Source of the DNA: Stereum hirsutum FP-91666 SS1
Lineage: Eukaryota > Basidiomycota > Agaricomycetes > Russulales > Stereaceae
DNA length: 64,000 nucleotides
NCBI RefSeq assembly: GCF_000264905.1
Contig: NW_006763139.1
Span: 1,528,313 to 1,592,312 of the forward strand
Direction of reading: 5' to 3'
A model generated the notes under the pieces. The model was given only the letters and a program-made list of their open reading frames with translations, made no database searches and was not told the origin of the DNA. Numbering within the stretch: position 1 is the stretch's first letter; each line of letters starts with the position of its first letter. Of this stretch, positions 35,346 through 47,722 are shown piece after piece. The position numbers were made by a program, and so were the translations under genes.

Positions 35346-35658
35346 GATAGTGGCTGGATGTCAAGTTGGACTCGCCACGAAACTCGCTGAACAAGCAACA
35401 CTGCGGCACCGCCGCCACGCCGCGGCATGCATGTCCGTGGCTTCGAGTTGTGGCCCACTTGTTGCGAGCAATCTCAAATCATCTTCACATGTATACGTAT
35501 TGTTTTCCCGCAGTGAGAGTTGGTTCGGGACGGAAACTTGAAGAAGAGCTGTACTGCTCATGGTAGTGGAGAAAAGTCCACGAGTTCACTCGACACGATA
35601 TACAGTACACACATACATGAGGTACGGGAAGATGCAGAGATACAGTAAGCCTCAGACC
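35346..35658. other. Intergenic region between OPT and FunK1-type genes
   Basis: Promoter of the OPT gene and 3' flank of the kinase gene. The minus frame from 35561 is open, but the spliced OPT start at 35345 is more convincing. Confidence 0.4.
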
Positions 35659-37976
35659 TCAGGAATCCTCCTTGTGCATCCTTCGTCTCTTCATCGCCGG
35701 CTTTGTATCGGATTCGATCTCACTAAACCTCTTCATCACCGCTTTCGGAGCCTCCGGCGGCTGCGCTACCGGATGGTCCACTGCTCCGTCCTTCATTGCA
35801 GACCACTCGTCGTTTTTGCACGCATCCTCCATAGTATCCTCCATCCAATCATGTGTTGCCCAGCGCTCCACGGCCTCCTTCTCTTCGCGATGCCACGCGA
35901 GCCGGAAATCCGCCGTCAACCTTTCTAATAGGTCTGCGAAGAATGATGTGGTAAGTAGGAGTCCTTCACGCTTGCTGGTCACCAGTTCTCCACCGGCGAG
36001 TGTCCACAAGGACTTGGCCCTTGCTGGGGTCTTCGTCTTGCTAAAATCAAAGTAGGACAACATTGCGAGGCGGTCATCGGCTGTGAGGCCGTTGGGCGCA
36101 TGTCGGATCGCGATCCACAACATCACCCACAAGAACGATTCGATGTCATCGCTGGTCTCGTGGCGTTTGCTAGGATTTTTGAGAAGGGCTAGTGAAAAAA
36201 ACTGATACGTCCCCTGCACGGCCGTCAGATATCGTCGATGAAGAAGAGAAAGCGTGATTGTGTGACATACTGTGCGTTCGCTAGCCCTCATTGGCGTGTC
36301 GCCTACACTGGCGAGCTCCCAATCGATAAGATAACCTCGACCTTCAACAATGACGATGTTGCCGACGAATATGTCCCGGTGAAGGATTCCCGCCTGCGAC
36401 GCCTCTCGATGTGCTGAAGCAAGGTCGTAAGCGAATAAGCATCTGCGTCAAAAATTATGGAGGGAGACGAACCTCGCAATGCGTCCCGGATCACAGTTAT
36501 AAACTGATGAGTCGAGTCGAACTCGGTGAGAGATTTCCCGACCTCGTCTAAGACGATCCGATAGTGAATAAGCTCTCGGAGCCCACCATCACGACCGCAA
36601 GTCTGAAGAGGGCCCTCGACGTCTCCCCAAGCAACGACCCGAAGAACGTTCGAAACGCCCGAGTCACGGAGCTTTTCGTAGATTTCGTGCTCCGGAGGGT
36701 ACTCTGCATATCTCCAAGTGTCTTTCAGAAGGACGCGTTTCCCATTCACGGGGTTGTATGCTTCGTAACATCGAGTACCGCGACCGACTGGATATCCATG
36801 GGTGGTAGTGAATGGACTTGAGATGTAGAACACGTGAGAGCCAACGGAGACCTTGAAGACTGGATCATCGACCTTGAGAAAAAGATGTGTGCGAGCGGAG
36901 GAGACATGAGGGTCATCGTCAGGAGCGCGCTCGAAGGTGGTGTCTAGCCCACGCTCAGCGGACAAAGCCCGAGTGTACCGCCAAAAGAATTCATGGACCT
37001 CGTTGCTCTTGGTCATGTCGATCAAGGGCGTCACTTCAGTGCCGCTACGAGAATGGCAAAGAAGGCGAGCGAAGTTTTTGCGATAGTAAAAGGAATAGAC
37101 GCGTGTGCGCTGCTGAGCTGCCTGTATGGCGTTATGATACACAGTGAGCTGTCCTCGCGTCTGGTGAGCAGCCTCCGTTTTGCGCTCCAGGAGCTCAGAG
37201 CTGGCTTCAAGTGGCAGACGGAAAGGCTCGCTCGTCTCGAGTATTTTGGCTTCGCCAAACAGCGCTGCCGTTTTTGACCGACAGGGCCGAGCGTCATCGT
37301 ACATGTTGGGAGCGTAGAGCGCAAGATCGGGTTTTACGTCACTGTTGCCCAAGGGTGTTTTCGAGTCTGGATCTGCGTGATTGTGGGTGTCCTTCAATTC
37401 CCAGCCCTTAGCCAGGTAGGGTTGCATCGCCTTGATCTATGGAACAATCAGCACGAACAGGACAGCAAATGGACACGAACCACGCACAAACAAATCATAA
37501 GATTGGTTTTCCAGTGTAACGTCTTTGAGTTTCTTCAGCGGCCGAAGGTCAAATTGCGCGGTTAACATCCCTGGGCCATCACGAATTGGAAGTCGATCGA
37601 GCAGTTCACGGGTCGGTATCTCCACGAGCTTTCCTTTCAATTCTTCTGCCGCGCGCATGTATGCTGGATCGATGAACAAGTGGTTAGAAGTAAATGGCTG
37701 AGTCGCCGTGTGGCCCTTCCGAATCGGTATCGATGTGGTAGGTACCCCAGAAAGGCTATGAGTGTCAGGATCATCCTCGCGGAGAGGAGTCGACTGGTGC
37801 TGATGCGACGACGGACTGGAGGGGTGCGGAGTGGACGGTAACGGCTCGCTCGGACGTTTGCTTGATTGTGAGGGGAGCCCCGGCGAGGACTCGTTTGACG
37901 TGCCGCCAGAACGGTGTGAGGACGCAGGCTCGAGATCGTTTGACCCAGAGCTAGATGGTGATGCGGGCTCCGACAT
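35659..37976 (-). CDS. Fungal-type protein kinase (FunK1 family)
   Basis: N-terminal part (ATG 37976) is Ser/Pro/Thr-rich, then a folded region with LFIDPAYMRAAEELKGKLVEIP and GWELKDTHNHADPDSKTP that belongs to the FunK1 N-terminal module, including VYSFYYRKNFARLLCHSRSG and FFWRYTRALSAERGLDTTF. The kinase core has YEAYNPVNGKRVLLKDTWR (the lysine), YEKLRDSGVSNVLRVVAWG, the catalytic loop HRDIFVGNIVIVEG (HRD with Asn, about 36380) and IDWELASVG, where DWE replaces DFG. The C-lobe has TGTYQFFSLALLKNPSKRHETSDDIESFLWVMLW. It ends in a basic tail, PAMKRRRMHKEDS. FunK1 kinases are expanded in multicellular mushrooms; substrates are mostly unknown. Confidence 0.9.
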
Positions 37977-38745
37977 GGGCTCCTGCGTGAACTCCTGCGT
38001 AGGCCCCGACGTGGGCTCTGGCGTAGACGTCGAGTCGTTCGACGGGGCGCTGGGCGATGCTCTACGGATACCGCGAGCCTCTCTCGAGCGAGTGCTGCCG
38101 ATGGTGTCTCAGGTTCCGTAGAATCTCGTGGGGGTGATACTAGATAGCGGAGTGTCTGTTCGACATGCTGGAGTCAGAGAGAAAGCTTGAGCAATGAGCT
38201 CAAGCCCCTCACGCTGTCACGCTGACGCTGAGGCCTTCGAAGTTCGCGCGTTTCACGTGCACGTGCGACATAACCACGTGACTGCCGATAGTCAAGAATT
38301 TACAGCGCTTTCAGAAATTATGCGGAATCGCAACTTTCGCGCGCGAGACGAGCCACAGGCTTCGGAACTGGCCCATCCATCATCATCCTCTCGTCAGTAC
38401 CGCTACCCCTACTGCTGATACTGACATGGGGCCCACCAGACGACCGAAATATAATCACCAGTACTTGGCCAGGCATCGAAGAAAGAAATGGCCCCGCTCT
38501 GCATGGTGCACACTGACAAAATGAACTGTCAGGCAACGACAGAGACGCTGTATTGGACCCTCATGTGTGCGAGTTATGTAGACTGAGTAGGCGTCTCATA
38601 TTATCATTATGATAAGCATTTAGTCAGGTATCCCGGGTACATGAGCAGTAAAAAAATCCATATTACCTCCTTTACAGATAAATCGTCTGACCCTCGACGC
38701 TCACCGCGCCATCACTTCTCTCACCAATCAGACCAGTCCTCCGAA
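37977..38745. other. Intergenic region upstream of the FunK1-type gene
   Basis: 5' flank of the kinase gene and 3' flank of AGPAT. The kinase frame extends upstream about 110 bases without another ATG before a stop. No further gene recognised. Confidence 0.4.
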
Positions 38746-40158
38746 CTATGACGGCCTCCCAACCAAGACCATCCCCTCATCCTCCTCTGTCTCCGTCCCA
38801 TTCTCACTGCTCTCCCTCCTCCTCGACATCTCCGCCTCCTCCGCCTCTGAACTCGGACGCGAAGAAGTCTCTGAAGGACTCGGTTCCAGAACTTCCTTCT
38901 CGCTTGGCCTCTCCGTGGCCTGTACAGCAGCAGCAGCAGCTTCAGTGGCCTCTGGTTCCAAGATAGCTGAAGTAGCTTCAGCGGGGGATTGTGAAGGCGG
39001 GGCACGTGAGTCGACTTTCAGGTCTGCTTCTGTCTGGGGTGCTGGTGTGGGTGACGGGGATGCGGATTTAGACGTTGAAGGTGCAGAAGTGGGAGGTGGA
39101 GGTGGGGCGTTGGGGTCTGAGATTTCTCGGAGGGCAGCGATCATTTGTTCGCGGACACGTATCGTTAGGTCGGCCACGTCTGCGACAGTGAGACCAGCTG
39201 TTGGGATGGGTGGCAATACTATAGCGATACGGGCGTTTGAGCGCAGCACAGCAAACAAAATCAAAATTAGAACACGTCCAAAAGCTCAGTCAGCCCAAGG
39301 AGCCAAGGATGCCAATACAAGGATGATAGAGCACGAGAAACGCACCTCTGAGCTTCAACGTCCCGCTCTCAAACACATTCTTCCTATACAGCCTCCAGTA
39401 GTTCTCACATACAACGGGTACGATCGGTACACCGGCCTGCACTGCGAGATGGAAGGCGCCCTTCTTGAATGGCAACATGTCATGGTACGGGCGCATTGAG
39501 CGAGTGCCCTCGGGGAAGAGCCAAAGTGAAGTAGTGCGTGCGTGCATGGATTCGCCGGCTGCAGCGAGTGAGCGAACGGCTTTGGCGTTGTTTCCGCGGT
39601 CGACGAAGACGGCGCCTGATGCGGTGAGGTATTGACCAAGAAGAGGCATCCATTGAAGCTCTTTCTTGGCCATGATGGAGGCTCGGAGGGGGAATATCCT
39701 GCAGAGGGATCAAAGGACCGGGAACAGAAAGGTAGAAGGAGTAGTATAAGACTTATATTAGGATACGGACATTTGTGAGGGGGAAAGATAGGAACTGACC
39801 TTCCAAGATAAAGGATATCCAGCATACTTTGATGATTACCCACAAGCACTGCTGGTCTCGTATCGAGATGTTCCTCTCCCTCTACCGATATCTTGATGTC
39901 CATCACCCGACTCGCAACGGCATAGAATGTCCGTGCAATGACCCAATTCACATTGAATCTTTGGCCAGCGAGGGCCATTGCGAAGGATACAACGGCGCCC
40001 CATGCAGAGCACAGACCGATGGTAGAGAGGTAGAGTGTGAGGCGGACATAATATCGGGCGACTGGAGAGGATCGGGATGCAGTGTGTAGGAGGAAGACAG
40101 GTAAACCGAGATATGCTAGCGGTTTGAGGATTAGAGAGAGCACGGACATCGAACGCAA
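38746..40158 (-). CDS. SLC1: 1-acyl-sn-glycerol-3-phosphate acyltransferase (LPA acyltransferase)
   Basis: Adds the second acyl chain to lysophosphatidic acid to make phosphatidic acid, at the ER membrane. Start ATG 40158 (or ATG 40149) precedes hydrophobic segments LSLILKPLAYLGLPVFLLHT and LTLYLSTIGLCSAWGAVVSF. The acyltransferase motifs appear in order: VLVGNHQSMLDILYLGR (motif I, NHxxxxD), KKELQWMPLLGQYLTASGAVFVDR (motif II), LWLFPEGTRS (motif III) and AGVPIVPVVCENYW (motif IV). A last exon group carries RIAIVLPPIPTAGLTVADV and then an extended tail of about 110 residues rich in P, S, E and A, ending MVLVGRPS. The tail is longer than in most family members and is probably disordered. Confidence 0.93.
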
Positions 40159-40536
40159 GGCTCTCGGTAGGATTTGTCGAGCTATGGTGGATAGTGGATA
40201 GTGGATGGTTGCAGAGAGGAAGAAAGATAGAAATCCGATGAGAATTCGGTTTTGCGCGCGAGCCTTGCGAATCTGTCGCGTTCAGTCGCCGAACGGCCGC
40301 TTGACCACGCGAGCCGGTCCGGATCGAGCGTCTTTCCTCCGATGCGCCACAAATAAGTACAGGCCTCTAGATTCAACAAGAGCACCTCAGGCGATACAAC
40401 GGAGGCAAAGTCCAGCGAATGTGATGAATATTCTCCACGGCAGTATGTCAAAACAAGTAGTATGTGGCCTTGAGTCTATCCTGAGATTTTTGTTCAGACA
40501 AATTCCTCCACCGCTCAAAACGTCTCCCAAAACACA
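40159..40536. other. Intergenic region
   Basis: Between AGPAT (minus) and the spermidine-synthase-like gene (minus). No coding evidence. Confidence 0.4.
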
Positions 40537-42840
40537 TCAGGCAAAATCTGGCGCATCACTGAGGTCCGAGTCTAATCAGCTTCTTGCTCGGGTTTCCAAC
40601 AAGGAAAAAAGTCCGCCAGACTCACCCTTCCAATGATCCAAAGCTCCCGAGTGCTGCCAAAGCGCAAGCCGATTATTCTCGTCCTTCAGTACCCACTTCT
40701 CTCCGTCCTCCCCTTTCATGTCTCCTCGGATGAGTTTAGCGTCGATCTCGCTTTTAGGAAGGTTGCCCAGGATGTTGGAGCGGAGGTTGGAGTTTAGGAA
40801 GTCTTCTTCTCTCAATGTGCGGAACGTCATTGGTTTGGTCGACGGCGTGCAGAAGAAGACCTAGACGCCTACCATGAGCACAGTTTTTTTTTATCTTCAA
40901 AAAGGAGAGACGTACCATGTTCATAAAGCCAGCAAGCAACTCTTCGTCCGTCATGACTTTCTGTGAATCATGGAAAGCGCGACATTGACCAAAGCTTTTC
41001 TTTAAAGTGAGTAACACCGCCCTCGATGAGTCCGTGCCTAGCAATCCAGCGAAATTCTGCGGAAATAGCTTTCGTTAGCCTTGGTACAATTGCATAGAGA
41101 AGAACATTTTGTGCTTACCACAGCAACCACCCCTTCAGGATGCATAATCGCCTTCAACTCCTCCCAAAACTGTGATGTGAACAGATGGGCAGGCACACCA
41201 CCGCCAGAGAACAAATCGTGAATAACGTAGGTAAACTTAGGGTCCTTCGAGCCCTGCTCCAATTGCGTCTTCTTCTTCCTCACATAGGTACGGGCGTCCT
41301 CAAGGAATACATGATCGTCTCCGACGTCCGGTAGTCCAAAGAACTGACGCGAAACATTGTAGACTGCTGGGTCGATTTCAACGACGGTCGTTGGGACGCC
41401 GTGCTTGATCAGAGCAGTGGCTGCGTTTCCGGTGCCAAGGCCGCTGCAAGGCTGATATTAGACACAGGTAGTAAATAGAAGAATGGTGCAACTCACATGA
41501 GCAGAGCGTGCTCCCCTTCATCGAAAGACCGTCCCTCGATCTCGAACAACCGCACGGCCTCTTGAACCACGAATGCACTATAAATGGTATCTCCCAGAGG
41601 TGTACCAGCCTCGTCCTTGAAGAGCACTGTCGTCGGATCTCGAGCGAAGACTTTGGGGCTAACCCAGTTGCCTCCCAGCAGCGAATGAGACGCTCTGAGA
41701 TAGCGCATGGAAGAGGGATACGACTCGTTTGCGTCGGGTTTCCAGTCCGGATTGGGAAGAGTTTCGCCGACGAGAATATGGCCCGTGCGTGAGCGTTCAG
41801 AGTAGAGGATACGCATGGAGGCAGTAGCGTCAACGAAGGGCTCTATAAGTGGACGTGTGAGAGTCGGTGGCTCAAGTTTTGGAAGGAGCAATGGGAGCAG
41901 GGGGAGCACGATGACGGGTACGATGGTTTGCCACGGGAGTGAAAATCCTGAAGACGATTTTGCTGATGCAGGAGCACGTAGTGGTAGAGAGACAGCAAAA
42001 ATGGTGATGCATAAACCACCACAGAGTTGTAACTATGAGGGCGAATTAAGGAGGATGATCAGCGCTTCATTCCGACATGAAAGTTGGTGAAAAATCATAC
42101 TGTTTGACTCGGTGTGAGGCCATGGGACTCCATTTGGCCCCATAAAGACGAAAGACCCGTGATACTTGATCCGCAAGCCGGAAGGATCGTATACCGTAAC
42201 ATAGTCGTTTGGCTTGACTGGCTCTCAATGATGCGCTGAAACGATAATTCAGGAATTGAGCATCTAAGCCGAAGAGACGAATGTATGGCATATTGTTCCG
42301 AGGGGCGCCCATCCTCAAATTCATTATATAAATTTGACGTACCACAATCTTGCTCACAGTCGCGATACCCGCGTAGACAACCGGAATCAACACAAGTGCA
42401 TGAGTGACCAGAGGTCCAATGAGAGGGTCTCCCCATCTAGCAGTAAGAGCAGCAACCCAATACGAAGATAGAGGCAACGCCGAGAGCAGTACTCCAAACA
42501 GACCCAAAGAGCTCCATAGTGAGGGTGATGGGGCGTATGCACCGAGAAGACAGGGGAGCCAGATAAGTTTGTCCATGTAGTTGTTCGTAGGGACTGAACC
42601 ATACAATGGTTCCAAGAACCTTTGGTAGAAAAAGAAAGCCAGGGATAGTGTTGCGATTATCGTTAATATTGGGAAGAGAAATAGCATGACAAGAGGTGAT
42701 GTTTTCTCTTCATCTGGACCAGTGACAGCTGGCTCGCCACGAGTCGGCTGTCGAGGAGGTGTGCTGGGCGATGGCGCAGTTGCCTTCGGAGCAGAGCGAG
42801 GAGTCGCAGGAGCCTGCTTTTTGCGCTGTTTGGGAGGCAT
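40537..42840 (-). CDS. Membrane-bound spermidine synthase-like methyltransferase-fold protein
   Basis: N-terminal exon (ATG 42840, MPPKQRKKQAPATPRSAP) has a basic/Pro-rich head followed by several transmembrane helices (LVMLFLFPILTIIATLSLAFFF, LWSSLGLFGVLLSALPLSS, LVTHALVLIPVVYAGIATVS). Two further exons (RIIESQSSQTTMLRYTILPA, then LQLCGGLCITIFAVSLPL) lead to a soluble spermidine/spermine synthase-like domain: SMRYLRASHSLLGG, ALLMGLGTGNAATALIKHG (SAM/dcSAM-binding glycine loop), TTVVEIDPAVYNVSRQFF, HVFLEDARTYV and YVIHDLFSGG. A small last exon gives DSDLSDAPDFA and TGA 40537. Cytosolic spermidine synthases lack the membrane part, so this is the separate membrane-anchored branch, whose substrate is not known to me. 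Divergent from the SDR gene. Confidence 0.85.
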
Positions 42841-43181
42841 TGTTCAGATACCAAGTGATGGTGGTGGTATGAGACAGAAGTGCCTGCGCGAAAGCAGGAC
42901 GGAAGGTCGCCATCGGAGCTCTCGAGCACTTGATGAAGCCAAGGGCAATCATTTCAAAACGTTATGTCCGAGGTACCTCCATCAAGGCCACGTGGCCCGA
43001 CGGCTTGAGAGCGACGACCTTCGCAGTCTCCGTCGTGATCTCCAGTTGTGGACCATCGTCACCCTTGCTTTCGACTTCGACACTCTCCTTCAGCTTCATC
43101 TATCAGCTTCAATTACTGTTCGAACGGCTGGTCCTTCGTATTATTTCACCTCATCTATATCCCCAAATTACCTATTCAAAG
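42841..43181. promoter_or_regulatory. Divergent promoter region
   Basis: About 340 bases between divergent start codons of the spermidine-synthase-like gene and the SDR gene. No specific motif recognised. Confidence 0.35.
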
Positions 43182-44874
43182 ATGGAGGCACCAGCATACA
43201 CCGCGGGTCAGGTCTACGACAGCTTCGACATAGACCTTGTCATCAAAGTCATGAACAACACTTTGCTCAGTCAGTCTTATTGCATCTTCGAGTATTGCGG
43301 AATCAGGCTGACATTTATTAGGCCCGTTCTTTTGTTTCCTCATCCCCGTTTTCTTCATGTTCCAGGGATATACCACGAGTGACTTACCAGTGCTCGTACC
43401 TTTTGGCTGGGTGGGTGCCTTGGCCGCGTTCTGTGTGTATTCACCTTCCTCCTCACCAGAAAAAAGATTACTTACGCGGCACCTAGGGGGATTGAAATGG
43501 TATTCTCGACTATACCGTAACCAGGGCAGTCTTTTGTTCGGTCCTGCAGCTTTGGACTGGGGTGAACAGATCGTGGTTGTCACTGGTGGTAAGTCTCACA
43601 ACTCTGCTGCTCCATACATACCAAGTCTTACATTCTGACATGATACTTCAGGTTCCTCTGGCATCGGAGAGTTGATCGCGAACACTCTCGCCGTTCGTAA
43701 TGTCACAGTCGTCGTACTCGATGTCAACCCAATCGTTACCGAAAACTGTAAGCTAGCTCTATATCTTTCTACTCTGTTCAAGAGCTCACGTTGTGTATGT
43801 GTAGATAACATTGTCTACTACAAGTGTGACGTGTCAAAATGGGAGGAGGTCGAGGCTGTGTCCAAAAAGATTGTTGAGGAGGTAGCTGAACTGATCCCAT
43901 CATCCCTCCTCTTTCGAACTAACACGACTCCTTGATTTCAGCTTGGGCATCCCACTGTGCTCATAAACAATGCGGGTGTCGTGCAAGGCAAACTTCTCAT
44001 TGACTTGTCTCCGGAAGACGTTCAACAGTAAGCAAGGTTGAGCACTGTCAATGATGGTGACTCACCTCTCACGTAGGACCATTGGCGTCAATACCCTTGC
44101 CCACTTCTGGACTCTCAAGGCCTTCTTACCGGAGATGATCAAGAACAAAGCTGGTCACATCGTGAGTGAATGTCTATAAAAAGCTACTTTTTCCATTAAA
44201 TTGTCATTGTAATAGATCACCGTCAGCTCGGTGGCAGGGTTGGTAGGAATGGCGCAAATGAGTAAGTGCATACCACAAATCACCCGGATGGAGATTCTCA
44301 TCTCATTCTCTCCAGCCGATTACAATGCTTCTAAAGCTGCTACCATATCGTTACACGAGTCGTTACGTTACGAACTAGACAAGCGGTAGGCTCTCTCCAG
44401 AGCAAGGTTTGCAACAGACGGCTGAATTCTACCCGCTTAGCTACCTCGCCCCTGAAGTCCGGACGACGCTCCTCGTTCCGGGGCACATCCAGACTCCTCT
44501 CTTCTCGACCACCCATTTCCCTCAGAACTTCCTGTTCAAGTTCTTCGTACCTTCCTTACAACCCATCACCATCGCCAAAGCAGTGATCGCTGCATTGGAC
44601 GAGCAACATTCACGAACGATCTACCTTCCGTTCTACGTGAATTTTGTTCCCGTGCTGAGATTGCTCCCGAGCTTCTTAAGGGATTTCGCGCAATGGGTGC
44701 GTCTCGATCGCGATTCTGCACTATTTTTTTCTAATGTTTTTTTTTTACCAATCTGTCGGGTTACAGTTGTCATACGCAGACTACGCCATGGATGGTTTTG
44801 TCAAGGTATCGGGGAGACGACAGGACGAAGGTCCTCTGGTCAAGCAAGAGAAGCAGACCTCGAAGGCGGAGTAG
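43182..44874 (+). CDS. Membrane-anchored short-chain dehydrogenase/reductase (RDH/DHRS-like)
   Basis: Classical SDR with an N-terminal membrane anchor. After MEAPAYTAGQVYDSFDIDLV comes a hydrophobic stretch (FFCFLIPVFFMFQGY), then VVVTGGSSGIGELIANTLA (Rossmann TGxxxGIG), VVVLDVNP (Asp suggests NAD preference), LINNAGV, HIITVSSVAGLVGM (catalytic Ser) and YNASKAA (catalytic YxxxK). The C-terminal part has RTTLLVPGHIQTPLF and AIAALDEQ-like helices, ending GPLVKQEKQTSKAE at TAG 44872-44874. About nine exons with short introns. This group (DHRS/RDH, fungal homologues) reduces lipid-type carbonyls at ER or lipid droplets; exact substrate unknown. Confidence 0.9.
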
Positions 44875-45634
44875 ATGTTCAAACGTTCAATAGCTGTGAT
44901 CCATTTACATGTACGTGCTTGTTCGGGATATTGGGAGGCTATGACACCATCGCTGGCGAGGATGCCATAGTGGTTGCTTCTCCTATGATGCAGTGCAGAG
45001 CTATTCCAAAATTCAAAGCTGCGATCGAGGATAACCGAAATGTAAGCTATCCCCGTAAGCAAGCCAAGCTCGACGTCGACGCCTAACGAAATCGAGTCGA
45101 GAACTCCGTATGGCCACTACGACGTCGAGGAGGGCACGGTTTCACTGTTCCAGGGAAGATCAACAGCCGAGAGTCACGATGGCGATATCGCAGCGCGAGG
45201 CGAGGCAAGTGATTTTAGAAAACAAAGGACGGTCTCAAAGCGACGGCACAGGGTGGCGCGTTCACGTCCTCGGACCAAAGCGCTGGTCACAGCCAGGCGC
45301 CATTGATAAACGATCCCGCTCGGCCCCAGCTCTCACCCCATCCCTCACCTTGACCACCACCTAGCCTGCAATCGCGACTGTACCCTTTCCCGCTACAAAC
45401 TTTCTGCTATCTCGAACGTTTGCCGCGACGAGCCCTCTGCTATCTCTGACACCGCCGCCACAATCTCGCGCCACCCGGTCTAGAATCTCCCGATCCTGTG
45501 CGGTGCCGCTGCGACAGGCGCGCTCTCCTGTCCTCGACTTCCATTTTCTCCTTCCTATATAACACCCTCTCTCCTAGCACCCGTCCGCATTCCCCCAAAC
45601 GCCATCGCTTTTCGACCCTTCAACCTCGTACAAT
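44875..45634. other. Intergenic region
   Basis: Nothing recognised. 5' flank of the unknown gene starting at 45635, with a pyrimidine-rich tract at about 45540-45630 that looks like a fungal promoter/5' UTR. Confidence 0.4.
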
Positions 45635-47722
45635 ATGTTTTTGCACAAATCCGCACAACACCAGCGTGTCACGAGCGCGTCGCGTGCCCAAACCGAGAAA
45701 CCCGCGCCACAACGCGTCAACGACGCGTCCCACGACCTCGAGAGTCGTGCCGACCATCATTCAAAGCGCGCCACCCGCTCATACGACTTCGACGAGCGCG
45801 TCATTATCCAGATAGCTGACAATGACGACGAGAAGAGCGAGCTTGAACATATGGTGCGTCTGAGCATAGACTGTTTATGGCCTCCTGGTCGTGTCGCGTG
45901 CTCAGATATGGCTGTTTTGAAGATCGAGTCGGACGTGTCTTACTGCAGCTGTAACGAGGGCAACCCTCATTGTCAACGATGCAGCGATCTATTCAGTGAT
46001 TCGGATGTCTCGGAGGCTGTCGAAAGAGAAGCAGAGGCTGACTATGGCGTGCGTCTCCCTTTTATCGTCCCCCTCCCCATCATACAACTCGTCACTGAAC
46101 CTTTGGCTCGAATGTGTCAGTCTGTTTATGACTACTCTCCCATCCAGTACATTTCGTATGAAACATACACTCCTCCCGCAACAAACGAAGTGAGCCACCC
46201 ACCCTCGTGTCTCACGCGTTGGACAAGTCTGACTTTGTGGCGTTTACAGGACCTCTTCCGCACACTTTCAATGGATCGTCGTAACCTTGTCTTAGATTCT
46301 ATTGATCCAGAAGTCGCACCCCACATCGTAATCACTCCTCCACCTTTTGACTGGAACGATTGTTTCACCGCCTATAACATGCATCCATGCCCTCAAAACC
46401 CGGGCTTCTTGATGGTGCCACAATCCGGCGGATGGGAGATGAAGGCGGCTACGCCTGAGCCCGTGGAGTATGTCGAGCCAGCACAGATCGAGCAAGAGAT
46501 TGATTACGCAGAGATGAGCTGCGGAGAGATAGGGGAGATCCCTGATAATGAGCCTTTGAAGGTCTTCTCGCGCTCAAAGTTCGAGCGTCAGGTCTGTCAT
46601 CACCTTTCGCCTCGAACTATCGCATTTCCCTGACACTTCCATTAGATTTCAGCCAGCCTGGACACTCTCGAACACATGACCTCTATACACCGACAGCGAT
46701 GCAAGCAGATCGTGCGTATATATTCACTGCTGGCGTTATAATGATTCCAGAAGGCTAATGTACATACATGGTTGCAGGCTGAGCTCGCAGCCCGTCGTGC
46801 CCCGCAAGTCCTTGAGACACTCAGCCCCTCCCTCCAAACCCTTCTCGACGATAACGCCTTCACATGGACCGATCCAGCTGAGGCCCTGCTCGCCGATATG
46901 GTACGCTACTGCGGTACCACTGTCCTCCCCTCAGAAAATCCCTTCACCGCCCCTCATATTGTCATCAACGAGCCGCCTCCCATGGGACCTGAACAGGTTG
47001 CGACTCGTGAGAGGAACAGCACCCCGTACCAGTGCGCGACAGGGTATAATCTCTGTGTACCAAACTGGTATTATGGGTTCAGTGCAGAGTACTACTACGA
47101 GTATATGGCACTGGCGCAACTACAGCCTCACTGGACCGATACACATGCGGCGACGTCGTGGCCTGAGGACCAAGCACCAGTGGAGGCGGAGGTTGACGCG
47201 GGGGAGAGCCACCATGTCGAGCATTGGGAAGTGTTCGATGACTATACGATGGATCCTGGCCAGATGCAGGACGAGGCGTTGGCGGTTTCGAGACCGGAAA
47301 CGCCGATGCCTTCTACGCCTACGGACGATGGAGTTGGACGATTCAACTTTATGCCATCGATCGCTCTGGAGTCCGTCGACGACTTGCTCCACGGGGACGT
47401 TGACTCCCCGGTCACGGTCTCGACGTCTTCTGCGCAGAGTCTCTGTGGCTTGATGGCCAAGGGCTCGGGCTCAGGGCTTCCTACCTATGTCTTTGGCGAT
47501 TTCTCGGACTCGTGCGTCTCTGATGATCGGGAGGAAGATACTTGCACGCCCGCCTCAGACGTTGTTGACATCGAAGCACCCGAGGACTGCTTTGCCCAAC
47601 CTTGCGAGTCGACACCGTGCAGTGACACCGCTGCCTATTACGACGACGAAGACGAAGATGGGCCTCCTCCATTCGATGATTGGTACACCAGCTGGACGCC
47701 CCAGGTCTCCGCCACCGCCTGA
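45635..47722 (+). CDS. Unrecognised acidic protein with a repeated PHIVI-containing module
   Basis: Start ATG 45635 (MFLHKSAQHQRVTSASRAQ) in a good context after a pyrimidine tract; stop TGA at 47720-47722 after DWYTSWTPQVSATA. The frame is open to 46633, then two short introns with one small exon (ISASLDTLEHMTSIHRQRCKQ) join a second long exon (46772 on, AELAARRAPQVLETLS). The two halves share a pattern: LFRTLSMDRRNLVLDSIDPEVAPHIVITPPP and LETLSPSLQTLLDDNAFTW followed by TAPHIVINEPPP. No known domain is apparent. It is acidic, rich in D, E, S, T and P, without signal peptide or membrane helix. The segments 46049-46120 and 46190-46249 have intron-like ends but keep frame if retained. Probably a lineage-specific protein. 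Confidence 0.6.
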
